A stretch of 64,000 nt of DNA from Bergeyella cardium (GTDB lineage Bacteria; Bacteroidota; Bacteroidia; Flavobacteriales; Weeksellaceae): positions 1,506,001 to 1,570,000 of the forward strand of contig NZ_QYCZ01000001.1 of NCBI RefSeq assembly GCF_003614945.1, read 5' to 3'. The position numbers and the translations under genes were made by a program. Numbering within the stretch: position 1 is the first letter of the stretch; each line of letters opens with the position of its first letter. Below the pieces are notes generated by a model that saw nothing but the letters and a program-made list of their open reading frames with translations, had not been told where the DNA came from and ran no database searches. This document shows, piece by piece, positions 1 to 8,886 of the stretch.

Positions 1-1082
1 TCTTTTGGGCTCTCTGCCTGCTTTTGCGAGAGCTTTGGGATTAAATAAACAATGCCTTGATGGGTTTGGTAAAGCATTTTCCGTTCTTCAGCTTTTAAAA
101 AGTCTTCGGTTTCCAGAGTGAGCTCTACAAGAGTGTGAGGGTGCTCTCTAAGCCATTCTAAAGCGGCATCTACGCCTTTGAAAGACTTTCTATGCAGTGG
201 CTTTCCGCTGCTGAGGGGGTGCTTTTCAAAGGTAACGGGCTTCGCGGGCTCTGCAGTGATGATGACGGCGTATTTGGCTTGCCCCGCCTCGCTAAAACTG
301 TATGCTATGGGCGAGGATGAATAGACAATCGGGTGCGTTTCTGTGCCGATATTCTTATATCCGTGCAAATGCCCCAGTGCCGTATACTGCACCTGAGGGG
401 GTATGGCATCGGAGAAAATCATATCTGCATTCCCTATCTTTATCGGCTTTTCGCCGTCAGGCTCTTCGAGAATCTCACCCTCTTTCGGATTCATATAAAG
501 GTGAGTAATGAGGAGATTTACGCCTTTATCATCGCAGAATTTATCTGCCAGAGAGCGCCAATTGTCTGCTAAAATTTGGTTGAGCTTATTTTCTTTTTCT
601 TCTTCGAGGTTTTGTTTTAGCCGAATTTCATTCGCATAAGGCGTGTGAAGTATCCGCACGGGATAGTCATATTTCTTGAACTGAATTTCGATAAACCCAG
701 ATTCAGATTTTGTAATCCTGAAGTCTCTGAGCTCGAATGGTGGAACCTCGGCGTTGGGCTGACCGATGAGAATGATGCCACACTCCCTCGCGAGAGGATT
801 CGGAGCATTGATGAGGGAGGGAGAATCGTGGTTGCCGGCAATCGCAACGACGGCACGGCTCCCCTCTTTTGCGAGGCGCTTTAGCGACTTATAGAAAAGG
901 TCTATCGCTGCAGTGCTGGGGTAGAAACTATCAAATAAATCGCCTGCGACAAGCACTAAATCTACCTGCTGCTGCTCGGCGAGGTTGAGGAGCTCGTCCA
1001 TCACGGCTGTTTGTTCTTCGAGGCGAGAGAATCTGTCTAACTTTTTACCCAAATGCCAGTCCGCCGTATGTAGAATTTTCAT
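1..1082 (-). CDS. sbcD: Exonuclease subunit SbcD (3' end cut by window edge)
   Basis: Nuclease subunit of the SbcCD (Mre11/Rad50-like) complex, which opens hairpin and protein-blocked DNA ends in the cytoplasm. The frame is open from the ATG at 1082 to the window edge, giving 360 residues; the family is usually near 400, so only the C-terminal tail is missing. All metallophosphoesterase motifs are visible: DWH at residues 8-10, GDLFD at 47-51, GNHD at 83-86, then THLY and GHLH further on. The partner sbcC would be expected next, beyond the left edge. A promoter reads into it from 1137-1103. Because the frame has no stop inside the window it is easily missed; ORFs on both strands at 300-880 are shadows of it. 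Confidence 0.93.
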   Translation of the reverse strand, partial: MKILHTADWHLGKKLDRFSRLEEQTAVMDELLNLAEQQQVDLVLVAGDLFDSFYPSTAAIDLFYKSLKRLAKEGSRAVVAIAGNHDSPSLINAPNPLARECGIILIGQPNAEVPPFELRDFRITKSESGFIEIQFKKYDYPVRILHTPYANEIRLKQNLEEEKENKLNQILADNWRSLADKFCDDKGVNLLITHLYMNPKEGEILEEPDGEKPIKIGNADMIFSDAIPPQVQYTALGHLHGYKNIGTETHPIVYSSSPIAYSFSEAGQAKYAVIITAEPAKPVTFEKHPLSSGKPLHRKSFKGVDAALEWLREHPHTLVELTLETEDFLKAEERKMLYQTHQGIVYLIPKLSQKQAESPK

Positions 1083-1102
1083 ACACTTATATTTCTAATG
1101 CA

Positions 1103-1137
1103 CAAAAATACTAAAACCCAGAATGTGATGAGCCAAA
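1103..1137 (-). promoter_or_regulatory. Promoter of sbcD
   Basis: Minus-strand -7 box TATTTTTG (1110-1103) with a TTTG -33 element at 1137-1134, spacing 23 nt. It lies 20 nt upstream of the sbcD ATG and fits the Bacteroidota TTG/TAnnTTTG consensus. Confidence 0.55.
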
Positions 1138-1163
1138 ACAGAAGCGAATAAAACTAAGCCTCT

Positions 1164-1194
1164 ATTGCCAAAAGGGCTAATTGTTGTATTTTTG
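1164..1194 (+). promoter_or_regulatory. Promoter of glutaminyl cyclase gene
   Basis: ATTG at 1164-1167 and TATTTTTG at 1187-1194, 19 nt apart, ending 21 nt before the ATG at 1216. The promoter overlaps the in-frame start at 1165, which therefore cannot be the real start. Confidence 0.6.
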
Positions 1195-1215
1195 AGGCAA
1201 ATTTTAGCAAAGAAA

Positions 1216-2232
1216 ATGAAAAAATCAATCATCATCGGGATATGTGCCTTGGGACTTCTTACTTCCTGCAATAAAGACGAAAAAATCCTCAATACACTCA
1301 ATGATTTCAACACTTCTATGGAGGAAAAAGGCTACCACTTTGGAGATAAAATTAGCCTACCTGCAGAGGTTTTGGAGGATGCAGAGAGCATCAGCATCAG
1401 CTTTGGGGATAAGGAAACCAATACCCTCGCCATCAGCCCAGATTTTTTCTCTCTTGGGGATAATGCGGTAACTTTCATCATCCAAAAGAAAGATGGAGAA
1501 AGCCTTTACCAAGACGCTATAATCAATGTTTTCTCAAAGACGGAGGAGAAAAATATAAACTTCAAAATAGAGAAAGAATACAATAAAGAAAAGGTATTTA
1601 CTCAAGGCTTCCAGATTGAAGGAAACACGATTTACGAGAGCGATGGGCAAAATGGAAGCTCAAAAATATGGAAATACTCGCTCGGAGAGACTACACCCAT
1701 AGCTTCTACTCCTCAGCCAGATGAAGTATTCTCAGAGGGGGCAACTATCGTTGGCGATAAAGTCTATCAGCTCACTTGGAGAAATAAAATAGGCTTCATT
1801 TACGATAAAAACAGCCTAAAACTCCTCTCTCAATTTGATTATCCCAATATCATCGGTGAAGGCTGGGGGCTTACCTACAATGGCAAGGAACTCATCCTCT
1901 CCGACGGCTCAAAGAATCTGTATTTCCTCAATCCTGAAAAGCCATCAGAGGTAGTAAGGCAGATTTCAGTAGCGGGAAATAAAGAGATTTATGATAACCT
2001 CAACGAACTGGAGTATCACGACGGATTTATCTACGCCAATGTGTGGCAGAAGCCTTTTATCCTGAAAATAAACCCTAAAACTGGGGAAGTAGTAGGGAAA
2101 TTTAACTTTACCGAACTGGCAAAAAAACATACCACTGGCGATGATGATGTACTGAACGGAATAGCCTTTAAAGACGGCAAAATGTTAGTAACAGGAAAGC
2201 TCTGGGATAAAATCTACGAGGTTTCTTTTTAG
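1216..2232 (+). CDS. Glutaminyl-peptide cyclotransferase, lipoprotein
   Basis: Probable plant-type glutaminyl cyclase (glutamine cyclotransferase family, beta-propeller), which converts N-terminal glutamine of exported proteins to pyroglutamate. I start it at the ATG at 1216 because the protein then begins with a lipoprotein signal (MKKSIIIG, lipobox LLTSC) and because the promoter sits over the longer upstream start. Family signatures are FTQGFQIEGNTIYES, then repeated blades with EGWGLTYNG and LNELEYHDGFIYANVWQ, and a C-terminal VLNGIAF. The protein has 338 residues and is probably anchored facing the periplasm. It is monocistronic or loosely linked to the next gene, which starts 28 nt after its stop. 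Confidence 0.8.
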   Translation: MKKSIIIGICALGLLTSCNKDEKILNTLNDFNTSMEEKGYHFGDKISLPAEVLEDAESISISFGDKETNTLAISPDFFSLGDNAVTFIIQKKDGESLYQDAIINVFSKTEEKNINFKIEKEYNKEKVFTQGFQIEGNTIYESDGQNGSSKIWKYSLGETTPIASTPQPDEVFSEGATIVGDKVYQLTWRNKIGFIYDKNSLKLLSQFDYPNIIGEGWGLTYNGKELILSDGSKNLYFLNPEKPSEVVRQISVAGNKEIYDNLNELEYHDGFIYANVWQKPFILKINPKTGEVVGKFNFTELAKKHTTGDDDVLNGIAFKDGKMLVTGKLWDKIYEVSF

Positions 2233-2260
2233 CTCCCCCCCTTAAAACTCTACCCCAAAA

Positions 2261-2860
2261 GTGCATCAGTACAACAGCATAAAATCTCCCATTGAAAATA
2301 CCCTTTTGAAGGAAAAAGGCAGCAAATTCATCGGCTTTGCCTACCCTGTAAATTCTGAAGAGGAGATAAAACAGCGCTTAGAAAAAATCTACGAAGATCA
2401 TCCCAAAGCTACCCATCATTGCTACGCTTTCCGATTGGGGCTTAAGGGTGAAAACTACCGTGCGAATGACGATGGAGAGCCCTCAGGCAGTGCGGGCTTA
2501 CCGATATTTAATCAGCTACTGGCACACGATATTACCAATGTACTGGTAGTCGTAGTGAGGTATTACGGAGGAATAAAGCTCGGTGTAGGCGGTCTTGTGA
2601 AGACCTATAAAGAATCCGCAAAGATAACGCTAGACGAAGCTGAAATCATCACAAAGGAACTGGAAACTACGATAGAAATCAGCTTTGATTATGCCCATCA
2701 AAACCTCGTCTTCACCCTTCTGAATAAATACAATGCTAAAATCCTCAACTTTGAAACTGCGGAACAGTGCCGCATAACTGCCACACTGAAATTAGCACAT
2801 AAAAAAGGCATCTCGGAACAGCTCTCCGAGATGCATCATCTTTCTTATACCTTTCCCTGA
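2261..2860 (+). CDS. YigZ/IMPACT family protein
   Basis: Cytoplasmic member of the YigZ/IMPACT (UPF0029) family; relatives bind ribosomes or influence translation, but the bacterial role is unsettled. The start is a GTG at 2261. The diagnostic core is intact: KGSKFIGFAYP near the N terminus, THHCYAFR, NDDGEPSGSAGLPI and VVRYYGGIKLGVGGLVKTY, followed by a ferredoxin-like C-terminal domain (about residues 135-199). At 199 residues it is full length. It follows the glutaminyl cyclase gene by 28 nt on the same strand and converges on the peptidase gene with a 6-nt gap. Confidence 0.88.
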   Translation: MHQYNSIKSPIENTLLKEKGSKFIGFAYPVNSEEEIKQRLEKIYEDHPKATHHCYAFRLGLKGENYRANDDGEPSGSAGLPIFNQLLAHDITNVLVVVVRYYGGIKLGVGGLVKTYKESAKITLDEAEIITKELETTIEISFDYAHQNLVFTLLNKYNAKILNFETAEQCRITATLKLAHKKGISEQLSEMHHLSYTFP

Positions 2861-2866
2861 GCGGGT

Positions 2867-3577
2867 CTAATCCCTACGCCCACCCACAAGCATAGATGCC
2901 CAGTACATCAGCTGACCGAGGGAGCCAAGTGCCGCTACTACATAGGTTCGTGCCGCCCATTTAAGGCTATCCTCCACCCCTACATACTCCTCATCGGTTA
3001 CCGTACCTGTACTTTTAAGCCACTTCATCGCTCTCTTGCTCGCATCATACTCCACAGGAAGGGTGATGAATGCAAAAAGAGTAGTTACAGCAAACAATGC
3101 AACTCCGATTGCCAATACTAAGGTATTCCCCTGCGGATTTTCTATTGTTCGAGTACCAATCATCGTAGCAATACCTGCCATTATGACAAACTGAGAAAGA
3201 GTTGAGCTAATATTCACCATTGGGACGAGTTTAGACCTCAACTGAAGCATAGAATAGCCCACAGCGTGCTGTACTGCGTGCCCTACCTCGTGAGCAGCCA
3301 CCGCCGCGGCAGCAGCATTCCTCTCTGTATATACAGCTTCGGACAAATTGACAGTCTTATCCATCGGATTATAATGATCCGTAAGCTGACCTTGTATAGA
3401 AATGACCTTTACATCATAAATTCCATTATCGCGAAGCATCTTTTCAGCGACTTCCTTTCCCGACATACCATTCCTCAGATATACCTGTGAATAATACTGA
3501 AACTTAGACTTTAAACGAGACGATACCCACCAGCTCGCGAGCATCGTAAGACCAATAATTACATAATATCCTAACAT
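2867..3577 (-). CDS. YugP-like membrane zinc metallopeptidase
   Basis: Member of the putative neutral zinc metallopeptidase family (Zn_peptidase_2, YugP). With the start at the ATG at 3577 the protein is 236 residues and opens with a membrane segment (MLGYYVIIGLTMLASWWV). The zinc site HEVGH is at residues 96-100, followed by about three more membrane helices. The frame stays open 32 codons further upstream, but that stretch is the dispersed hairpin repeat (CACCTTGCAGGTG), so I do not count it as coding. It is likely an integral membrane protease; the substrate is unknown. Confidence 0.85.
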   Translation of the reverse strand: MLGYYVIIGLTMLASWWVSSRLKSKFQYYSQVYLRNGMSGKEVAEKMLRDNGIYDVKVISIQGQLTDHYNPMDKTVNLSEAVYTERNAAAAAVAAHEVGHAVQHAVGYSMLQLRSKLVPMVNISSTLSQFVIMAGIATMIGTRTIENPQGNTLVLAIGVALFAVTTLFAFITLPVEYDASKRAMKWLKSTGTVTDEEYVGVEDSLKWAARTYVVAALGSLGQLMYWASMLVGGRRD

Positions 3578-4060
3578 ATTTTCTATTTTTTCTCCCCCTC
3601 CTTTTGTAAAAACTATGCCAGCCGTAGCACGGCAGGCTCTTAGACACACCTTGCAGGTGGCACGCTTATCCATTGCGTGGGGAGCACACCTTGCAGGTGA
3701 GGCGCTTAGCTAACTCATTAACACGAGGGACACTTACCTTAAATAAAGTATCTCAATTCAGATATCTTTAAAAAATCTTCTATTCTTATCAAAAAAAAGA
3801 TAATTCAAATAGTACGGAAAATTCCCTCCTTGTGTCAGGAAGTTTTATTGCTGGCGTCAGGAAATAAAGTAGCTTTTGGCTTCTGGCTATTAGCTATTGG
3901 CGGTGTGTGGTTAGTTTGTGGTAAGTGCTCCCCACGCTAGTGGGTAAGTGCCTCACCGGCTACGGTGTAAGTGTGCCACCTGCAAGGTGTGCTAAGGAGC
4001 TTGCTGCCTACAACGGTTTTATTATCTTTGCCTCCAACTTTTTAGTGCTATTGAAGGGCT
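3578..4060. repeat. Intergenic mini-hairpin mosaic, two copies in opposite orientation
   Basis: This gap holds two patches of the dispersed hairpin family. On the left (3611-3739) are GCCGTAGCACGGC (3621-3633), CACCTTGCAGGTG (3647-3659), the dyad CCATTGCGTGG (3671-3681), and CACCTTGCAGGTG again (3687-3699). On the right (3880-4000), in the opposite orientation, are CCCACGCTAGTGGG (3931-3944), CACCGGCTACGGTG (3954-3967) and CACCTGCAAGGTG (3977-3989), joined by TAAGTG linkers and preceded by GGCTATTAGCTATTGGC. The middle (3740-3880) shows nothing I recognise. Confidence 0.75.
4001..4030 (+). promoter_or_regulatory. Promoter of the aroG/chorismate mutase gene
   Basis: TTG at 4001-4003 and TATCTTTG at 4023-4030, spacing 19 nt, with the ATG at 4061. 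The -33 element begins only 11 nt after the last repeat hairpin. Confidence 0.65.
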
Positions 4061-5140
4061 ATGAATTTACAGGATTTAGAAAATAATTGGATACACGAAT
4101 ACTCGGAGCCGCTTATTATTGCTGGTCCGTGCAGTGCAGAAAGCGAAGCACAAGTGCTGGAAACAGCAAGGAGGATAAAAGAAACAGGAGCAAGTGTGCC
4201 TGTATTCCGTGCAGGAATATGGAAACCGCGAACAAAGCCCAACGGATTTGAAGGGGTAGGAGCCATCGGTCTGGGTTGGCTGAAAAAGGTAAAGGAAGAA
4301 TTCGGATTTAAAACCGCAACCGAAGTGGCGAATGCCCACCATATAGAAGCCGCTCTGGAAGCCGATATAGATATACTCTGGATAGGTGCGCGCTCTACGG
4401 TAAACCCCTTCACGGTGCAGGAAATAGCTTCAGCACTTCGCGGGACGGATAAAATCATCCTCGTGAAGAATCCTGTAAATCCTGACTTAGCCCTGTGGAT
4501 AGGTGCTTTGGAAAGGCTACTCGGGCAGGGAGTAAAGAATATCGGAGTGATACATCGAGGCTTCTCCTCATACCAGAAAACAAAGTACAGAAATACGCCC
4601 AACTGGCAAATTGCCCTTGATTTTAAGAGGGAATACCCAAACATCCCCATCATTGTAGACCCATCGCATATCTGCGGTAACCGAACGGGGCTGGCAGGCA
4701 TTACCCAAGAGGCGTTAAATGTAGGCTATCAAGGGGCAATGATAGAGACCCACAGCAGCCCAGATGATGCGTGGAGCGATGCTCAGCAGCAGATAACTCC
4801 AGAGGTCTTAGCGGCGCTCATCAGCCAGCTGAAAGTAAGGAAAACAGATATTTCAGGCTATGAGAAAGAGCTGGAAAACCACCGTACATTAATCTCGGAT
4901 ATAGATTTCCAACTAATGGAACTCCTGCGCAGTAGAATGAAAATATCGGAGAAAATTGGAGCGCTGAAAAAGGAGAATAATATCGCAATCTTCCAGCCTG
5001 ATAGATGGAAAATCATTACTGAATATGCTGCTGCAAAGGCACTGGAAACGGGATTGTCCCAAGACTTTATAGAAAAAATCTTTAAGGCGATACACGAAGC
5101 ATCCATAGAGGTGCAAAACAGTATAATGATAAAGCAATAA
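4061..5140 (+). CDS. Bifunctional DAHP synthase / chorismate mutase
   Basis: First step of the shikimate pathway (phosphoenolpyruvate plus erythrose 4-phosphate to DAHP), fused to a chorismate mutase that leads toward phenylalanine and tyrosine. Residues 1-265 form the type I-beta DAHP synthase (IIAGPCSAES, RAGIWKPRTKPN, KNPVNPDLALW, IVDPSHICGNR, METHSSPDDA-like region). From about residue 270 an AroQ-type helical mutase follows (LISDIDFQLMELLRSRMKIS), with its conserved arginine, lysine and glutamate pattern. The mutase may act as the feedback-sensing domain, as known in related fusions. The rsgA start lies 9 nt downstream, suggesting co-transcription. Confidence 0.92.
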   Translation: MNLQDLENNWIHEYSEPLIIAGPCSAESEAQVLETARRIKETGASVPVFRAGIWKPRTKPNGFEGVGAIGLGWLKKVKEEFGFKTATEVANAHHIEAALEADIDILWIGARSTVNPFTVQEIASALRGTDKIILVKNPVNPDLALWIGALERLLGQGVKNIGVIHRGFSSYQKTKYRNTPNWQIALDFKREYPNIPIIVDPSHICGNRTGLAGITQEALNVGYQGAMIETHSSPDDAWSDAQQQITPEVLAALISQLKVRKTDISGYEKELENHRTLISDIDFQLMELLRSRMKISEKIGALKKENNIAIFQPDRWKIITEYAAAKALETGLSQDFIEKIFKAIHEASIEVQNSIMIKQ

Positions 5141-5149
5141 TCTAAAAAC

Positions 5150-6067
5150 TTGAAAGGCTTAGTAATAAAATCAACAGGGAGCTGGTATCAGGTCTTGGAG
5201 CACGATACCCACACTGTATATGAGGCGAGGATAAGAGGGAAATTTAAAATGCTAAAAAACCGACTGACCAATCCCCTCGCTGTAGGAGATATCGTAGAGT
5301 TTCAGCTGGAGCAGGATCATATTGCGTGGATAACGAAGATAGAAGCAAGGAAGAACTACCTCATCCGAAAGTCTGTAAACCTCTCCAAAGAATCGCACAT
5401 CATCGCCTCTAATATAGATATTGCCTGCTTTATCTTCACCTTGAAATTCCCAGAAACTTCACTCGGCTTTTTAGACAGATTCCTTGCCTGCTGTGAGGCA
5501 TACAACATAAAGCCCCTCATCCTCTTTAATAAAACCGATACACTGAATGATGAGGAGCTCAGCCTCCTATCTGAAGTAGCGAGTATCTACGAAAGTATCG
5601 GCTATGAAACCCTGCAAACTTCATCTGTATCCAAAGAGAATTTGGATATTCTGCAAGGACTTATTAAGGATAAAATATCGGTGTTTTTCGGTCATTCGGG
5701 TTGTGGTAAATCTACTTTGGTTAATGCCCTTCAGCCTGACTTAAATCTTAAAACGGGAGAAATCTCAGATGCACACCTCAAAGGCAAACACACCACTACT
5801 TTTGCTCAGATGCACTTCTGGAAGTTTGGAGGGAGCGTGATAGATACCCCTGGAGTAAGGGAGTTTGCAATGATAGATGTAACGAAGGAAGAGATACAGC
5901 ACTTTTTCCCTGAAATCTTTGAAAGCGGAAGGGAGTGTAAGTTTCACAACTGCCTGCACATCAATGAACCGAAATGTGCTGTACTTGCTCAAGTAGAAAC
6001 GGGACTCATCTCTGAATCCCGCTATATAACTTACCTCAAACTAATGGAAGAGGCAGAAGAAGTCTAA
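5150..6067 (+). CDS. rsgA: Ribosome small-subunit GTPase RsgA
   Basis: Circularly permuted GTPase that helps mature the 30S ribosomal subunit. The 305-residue protein starts at a TTG at 5150. An OB fold comes first, then the permuted G motifs: G4 NKTD, Walker A GHSGCGKST (about residues 178-186), a switch region with GKHTTT, and G3 DTPG. A C-terminal zinc-binding part follows (CKFHNCLHINEPKC), with the expected Cys and His ligands. It sits 9 nt after the aromatic synthesis gene. It converges with hisS, whose stop is 4 nt away, so the two may share a termination region. Confidence 0.95.
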   Translation: MKGLVIKSTGSWYQVLEHDTHTVYEARIRGKFKMLKNRLTNPLAVGDIVEFQLEQDHIAWITKIEARKNYLIRKSVNLSKESHIIASNIDIACFIFTLKFPETSLGFLDRFLACCEAYNIKPLILFNKTDTLNDEELSLLSEVASIYESIGYETLQTSSVSKENLDILQGLIKDKISVFFGHSGCGKSTLVNALQPDLNLKTGEISDAHLKGKHTTTFAQMHFWKFGGSVIDTPGVREFAMIDVTKEEIQHFFPEIFESGRECKFHNCLHINEPKCAVLAQVETGLISESRYITYLKLMEEAEEV

Positions 6068-6071
6068 ACTC

Positions 6072-7418
6072 TTAACCCCAAAATTCGGATAGAGGAAGCT
6101 CCCTCTGCTCACCTGTTTGCTGGTTTTTTATGGTAACTGTATTGTTTTGAATCTCCTTATCGCCTACGAAAACTAAATTCTTCACCCCTCTTTTCTCGCT
6201 ATAAGTGAAGAATTTCTTCATTTTTCCTGCTTCTGGGTAGAGCTCAGCGCTTATGCCTTTTTTCCTTAGTTCAGCGATGATTCTCTGTGCCACAAGAGCT
6301 TCTTCATCCCCATAATTAGCAAAGAGATACTCGATATTATCATCCATTATATCCTCTGGAAATAGGTTGAGCTCCTCGAGGGCGAGGTAGATTCTGTCCA
6401 ATCCGAAAGAGATCCCAATACCAGGGATATTCTTCACATCAAAAATCTCTGTAAGGTTATTGTATCTTCCTCCACCACCTATGGAGCCGAGCTCTATGCC
6501 TTCTGCCTTTACCTCAAAGATTGCCCCAGTGTAGTAATCCAGTCCTCTGGCAAGGGTAATGTCAAACACGAGTTCCTGTTCTATCCCTAAGGCTTTGCAA
6601 TGTTTTAAGACAAATTCCAGCTCTTCTATGCCTGCTTTCCCCATCTCTGAGGACTCAAAATTGCATTTTAATAGCGCTAAGACTTCCGTTTGAGACTTCC
6701 CTCCGAAAAGGAAATCTAATTTCTCTATCGCTTGCTGGGGGATATTCTTCTCTTGAAGTTCCTTTATAACGCCTTCTTTTCCGATTTTATCGAGCTTGTC
6801 TAAGGCAATGGTGAAATCGATGAGCTGATGAGAAATACCTGCATAATCTGCCAATCCAGAGAGGATTTTTCTGTTATTAATATGGATTTTCACAGGTAAT
6901 TTAAGGTCATTGAAAGATTTTAAATACAGCTGAATTAAATCTATCTCCTGCCAAAGGCTTTCGCTACCTACGATATCTGCATCACACTGATAAAACTCTC
7001 TGAAACGCCCTTTTGCAGGTCTATCTGCCCTCCAAACGGGTTGAATCTGATAGCGCTTAAAGGGGAATGTGAGCTTGCCGTGGTTCATTGCAATAAACCG
7101 GGCGAAAGGTACGGTAAGATCATACCGAAGTGCCTTCTCAGATATTTTAGAGGTGAGCTTTTGGGAGTTTTTTTCTGCCCAATCTTCATCGGAGACCTTT
7201 GCCACATAATCTCCTGAGTTCAGAATTTTAAAAATGAGTCTGTCGCCCTCCTCACCGTATTTTCCTGTAAGTGTAGAGAGGTTTTCAAAGCTCGGAGTTT
7301 CTAATGGCTGAAAGCCAAAAAGCTCAAAATTCTTCTGCAATATCTCTATAATATATTTCCTTTTGGCTACTTCCGAAGCCGTAAAGTCTCTGGTTCCTCT
7401 TGCTAAAGATGGTTTCAT
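6072..7418 (-). CDS. hisS: Histidine-tRNA ligase
   Basis: Class II aminoacyl-tRNA synthetase charging tRNA-His. It has 448 residues. Class II motif 2 is visible as [19 protein letters not shown], the histidine-specific loops as [15 protein letters not shown] and GGGGRYNNL, and motif 3 as [13 protein letters not shown]-terminal anticodon-binding domain covers roughly residues 345-430. The start ATG at 7418 is the only plausible one, preceding the conserved ARGTRDF. It is transcribed away from the OmpA-like gene region and appears monocistronic. Confidence 0.96.
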   Translation of the reverse strand: MKPSLARGTRDFTASEVAKRKYIIEILQKNFELFGFQPLETPSFENLSTLTGKYGEEGDRLIFKILNSGDYVAKVSDEDWAEKNSQKLTSKISEKALRYDLTVPFARFIAMNHGKLTFPFKRYQIQPVWRADRPAKGRFREFYQCDADIVGSESLWQEIDLIQLYLKSFNDLKLPVKIHINNRKILSGLADYAGISHQLIDFTIALDKLDKIGKEGVIKELQEKNIPQQAIEKLDFLFGGKSQTEVLALLKCNFESSEMGKAGIEELEFVLKHCKALGIEQELVFDITLARGLDYYTGAIFEVKAEGIELGSIGGGGRYNNLTEIFDVKNIPGIGISFGLDRIYLALEELNLFPEDIMDDNIEYLFANYGDEEALVAQRIIAELRKKGISAELYPEAGKMKKFFTYSEKRGVKNLVFVGDKEIQNNTVTIKNQQTGEQRELPLSEFWG

Positions 7419-7507
7419 TTTATCTGAATAATTAGTTGCAAAAATAAGAACATTCCGTAATAAAACCTTGTACCTGCTAGAATAATGAAAAGAAGAGATA
7501 CTTCTTT

Positions 7508-7539
7508 CAAAAAAGTACTCCTCTACAAATAGAGGAGTA
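7508..7539 (-). terminator. Terminator of the OmpA-like lipoprotein gene
   Basis: Perfect 10-bp stem TACTCCTCTA (7516-7525) / TAGAGGAGTA (7530-7539) with a CAAA loop. On the minus strand it is followed by a T run, 28 nt after the end of the gene at 7568. Confidence 0.75.
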
Positions 7540-7567
7540 ATAATATCATTGTTATTTTAATACCTTA

Positions 7568-8257
7568 TTAGTTACCGCTATGAGCATCATTAATCATATC
7601 TTGATTTGCGGTGATGGCAAATTCTACGCGTCTGTTTTGTGCTCTTCCTGATTCAGTATCATTAGTTGCTACAGGATTGCTCTCTCCCATTCCAGTAGCG
7701 ATCATTCTGCTAGAAGAAATTCCTTTGGAAGAAAGGTAAGACTTCACTGCATTTGCTCTTCTCTCAGATAATGCAAGATTATAAGAATCTGAGCCCTTAC
7801 TATCGGTATGACCATAAATATTGATATTGGTATCTGGATTATTTTTGAGGACTTTTGCAAGTTTATCGAGATTTGTTTTTGCAGCAGAAGTAAGATTAGA
7901 GGAATCGAAAGCAAAGTTTACAATATTTTCTTTCATTGTTACTTTAATACCCTCTCCCACTCTTTCTACTTCTGCACCTGGTAGGGTTTCTTTTATCTCC
8001 TTCGCCTGCTTATCCATCTTTCTACCAATGACATTACCTGCTGCACCACCCACTACTGCACCGAGTACAGCACCAAGTTCAGAATTCTTACCACTTCCAA
8101 CATTATTTCCTATCACTGCTCCTAATACTGCTCCTGTAGCAGCTCCTATCGCAGTACCTTTTTGTTGATTATTCGCATTTTGTACAGATTCACAGCTCGA
8201 TAATAATAATGCTGAACCTAAGAATACAGATGCCACTTTTATTTTACTAATATTCAT
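7568..8257 (-). CDS. OmpA-family lipoprotein with glycine-zipper segment
   Basis: Envelope lipoprotein that links outer membrane and peptidoglycan, of the YiaD type. The signal peptide ends in lipobox LLSSC (Cys22). A glycine-zipper stretch follows at about residues 34-80 (GAATGAVLGAVIG and a second copy). The C-terminal OmpA peptidoglycan-binding domain spans about residues 110-215 (NFAFDSSNL, IYGHTDSKGSDSYN, LSERRANAVKSYL, NRRVEF). At 229 residues it is full length. It has its own terminator, and the lipocalin-like gene lies just upstream on the same strand. Confidence 0.9.
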   Translation of the reverse strand: MNISKIKVASVFLGSALLLSSCESVQNANNQQKGTAIGAATGAVLGAVIGNNVGSGKNSELGAVLGAVVGGAAGNVIGRKMDKQAKEIKETLPGAEVERVGEGIKVTMKENIVNFAFDSSNLTSAAKTNLDKLAKVLKNNPDTNINIYGHTDSKGSDSYNLALSERRANAVKSYLSSKGISSSRMIATGMGESNPVATNDTESGRAQNRRVEFAITANQDMINDAHSGN

Positions 8258-8300
8258 TTTTATGATTTTTAAAATTAATTATTAAATACTTTCCTAATTT

Positions 8301-8771
8301 CTAATTTGTCTTTTGGAAGTTATAAACGATTCTTACACCGCTTACATTCTGTTCTAAGCTAAAGGAAGTATCGGTTTGGTCGAGGAGATAGAGAGAGTAT
8401 CCTGCTATATTGTCCTTAGCCTTGGTTCCCTCTACTATTTTTTTAAACTTAAACTCTGCACCATCCACAAGCTCAAACTTTATAACTCTGGAAAACGATG
8501 GGCAACGGCCTTCACCAAGGAGCGCATAGGTACCAGAGTAGTTATTGGGCACCAATTTCCATTGACTACCGACGAAGCACTGCGCATCAATGCCTTCATC
8601 AAAAGGTTTTACACGATAATTATGGTCATAATCCACGCTTGTAATCTGCCAATTGCCTTTGAGCTTTGCAAAGTCTGTCTTATTCTTTTTATTCTGTGCT
8701 ATTTTTGTAGGCGAGCAAGATGCTACCGCCAACGCAGAGCCCAAAGCTCCTATTAGAAATAAGTTTTTCAT
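8301..8771 (-). CDS. Lipocalin-like lipoprotein
   Basis: Small secreted lipoprotein with a lipocalin-type domain (KGNWQITSVDYD at the start of the barrel, then GSQWKLVPNNYSGTYAL and a closing RIVYNFQK). I start it at the ATG at 8771, giving 156 residues with signal peptide MKNLFLIGALGSALA and lipobox VASC (Cys19); the longer frame to 8804 adds nothing signal-like. Such proteins are common in Flavobacteriia and their ligands are unknown. It is followed 43 nt later by the OmpA-like lipoprotein gene in the same direction, so the two may be co-transcribed. Confidence 0.75.
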   Translation of the reverse strand: MKNLFLIGALGSALAVASCSPTKIAQNKKNKTDFAKLKGNWQITSVDYDHNYRVKPFDEGIDAQCFVGSQWKLVPNNYSGTYALLGEGRCPSFSRVIKFELVDGAEFKFKKIVEGTKAKDNIAGYSLYLLDQTDTSFSLEQNVSGVRIVYNFQKTN

Positions 8772-8852
8772 AATTCTTGAATTTAATTTGCTGTAGTCTA
8801 TCAAAACCGTGCCAATTTAATGCAAATGTCGGTGTTTTTTCAATAAAATCAT

Positions 8853-8860
8853 TACCTTTG
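8853..8860 (+). promoter_or_regulatory. -7 box upstream of pncA
   Basis: TACCTTTG matches TAnnTTTG and ends 26 nt before the ATG at 8887. No clear -33 TTG is seen. Confidence 0.45.
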
Positions 8861-8886
8861 AGCGTTTAAATAATAAATTTTTCATT

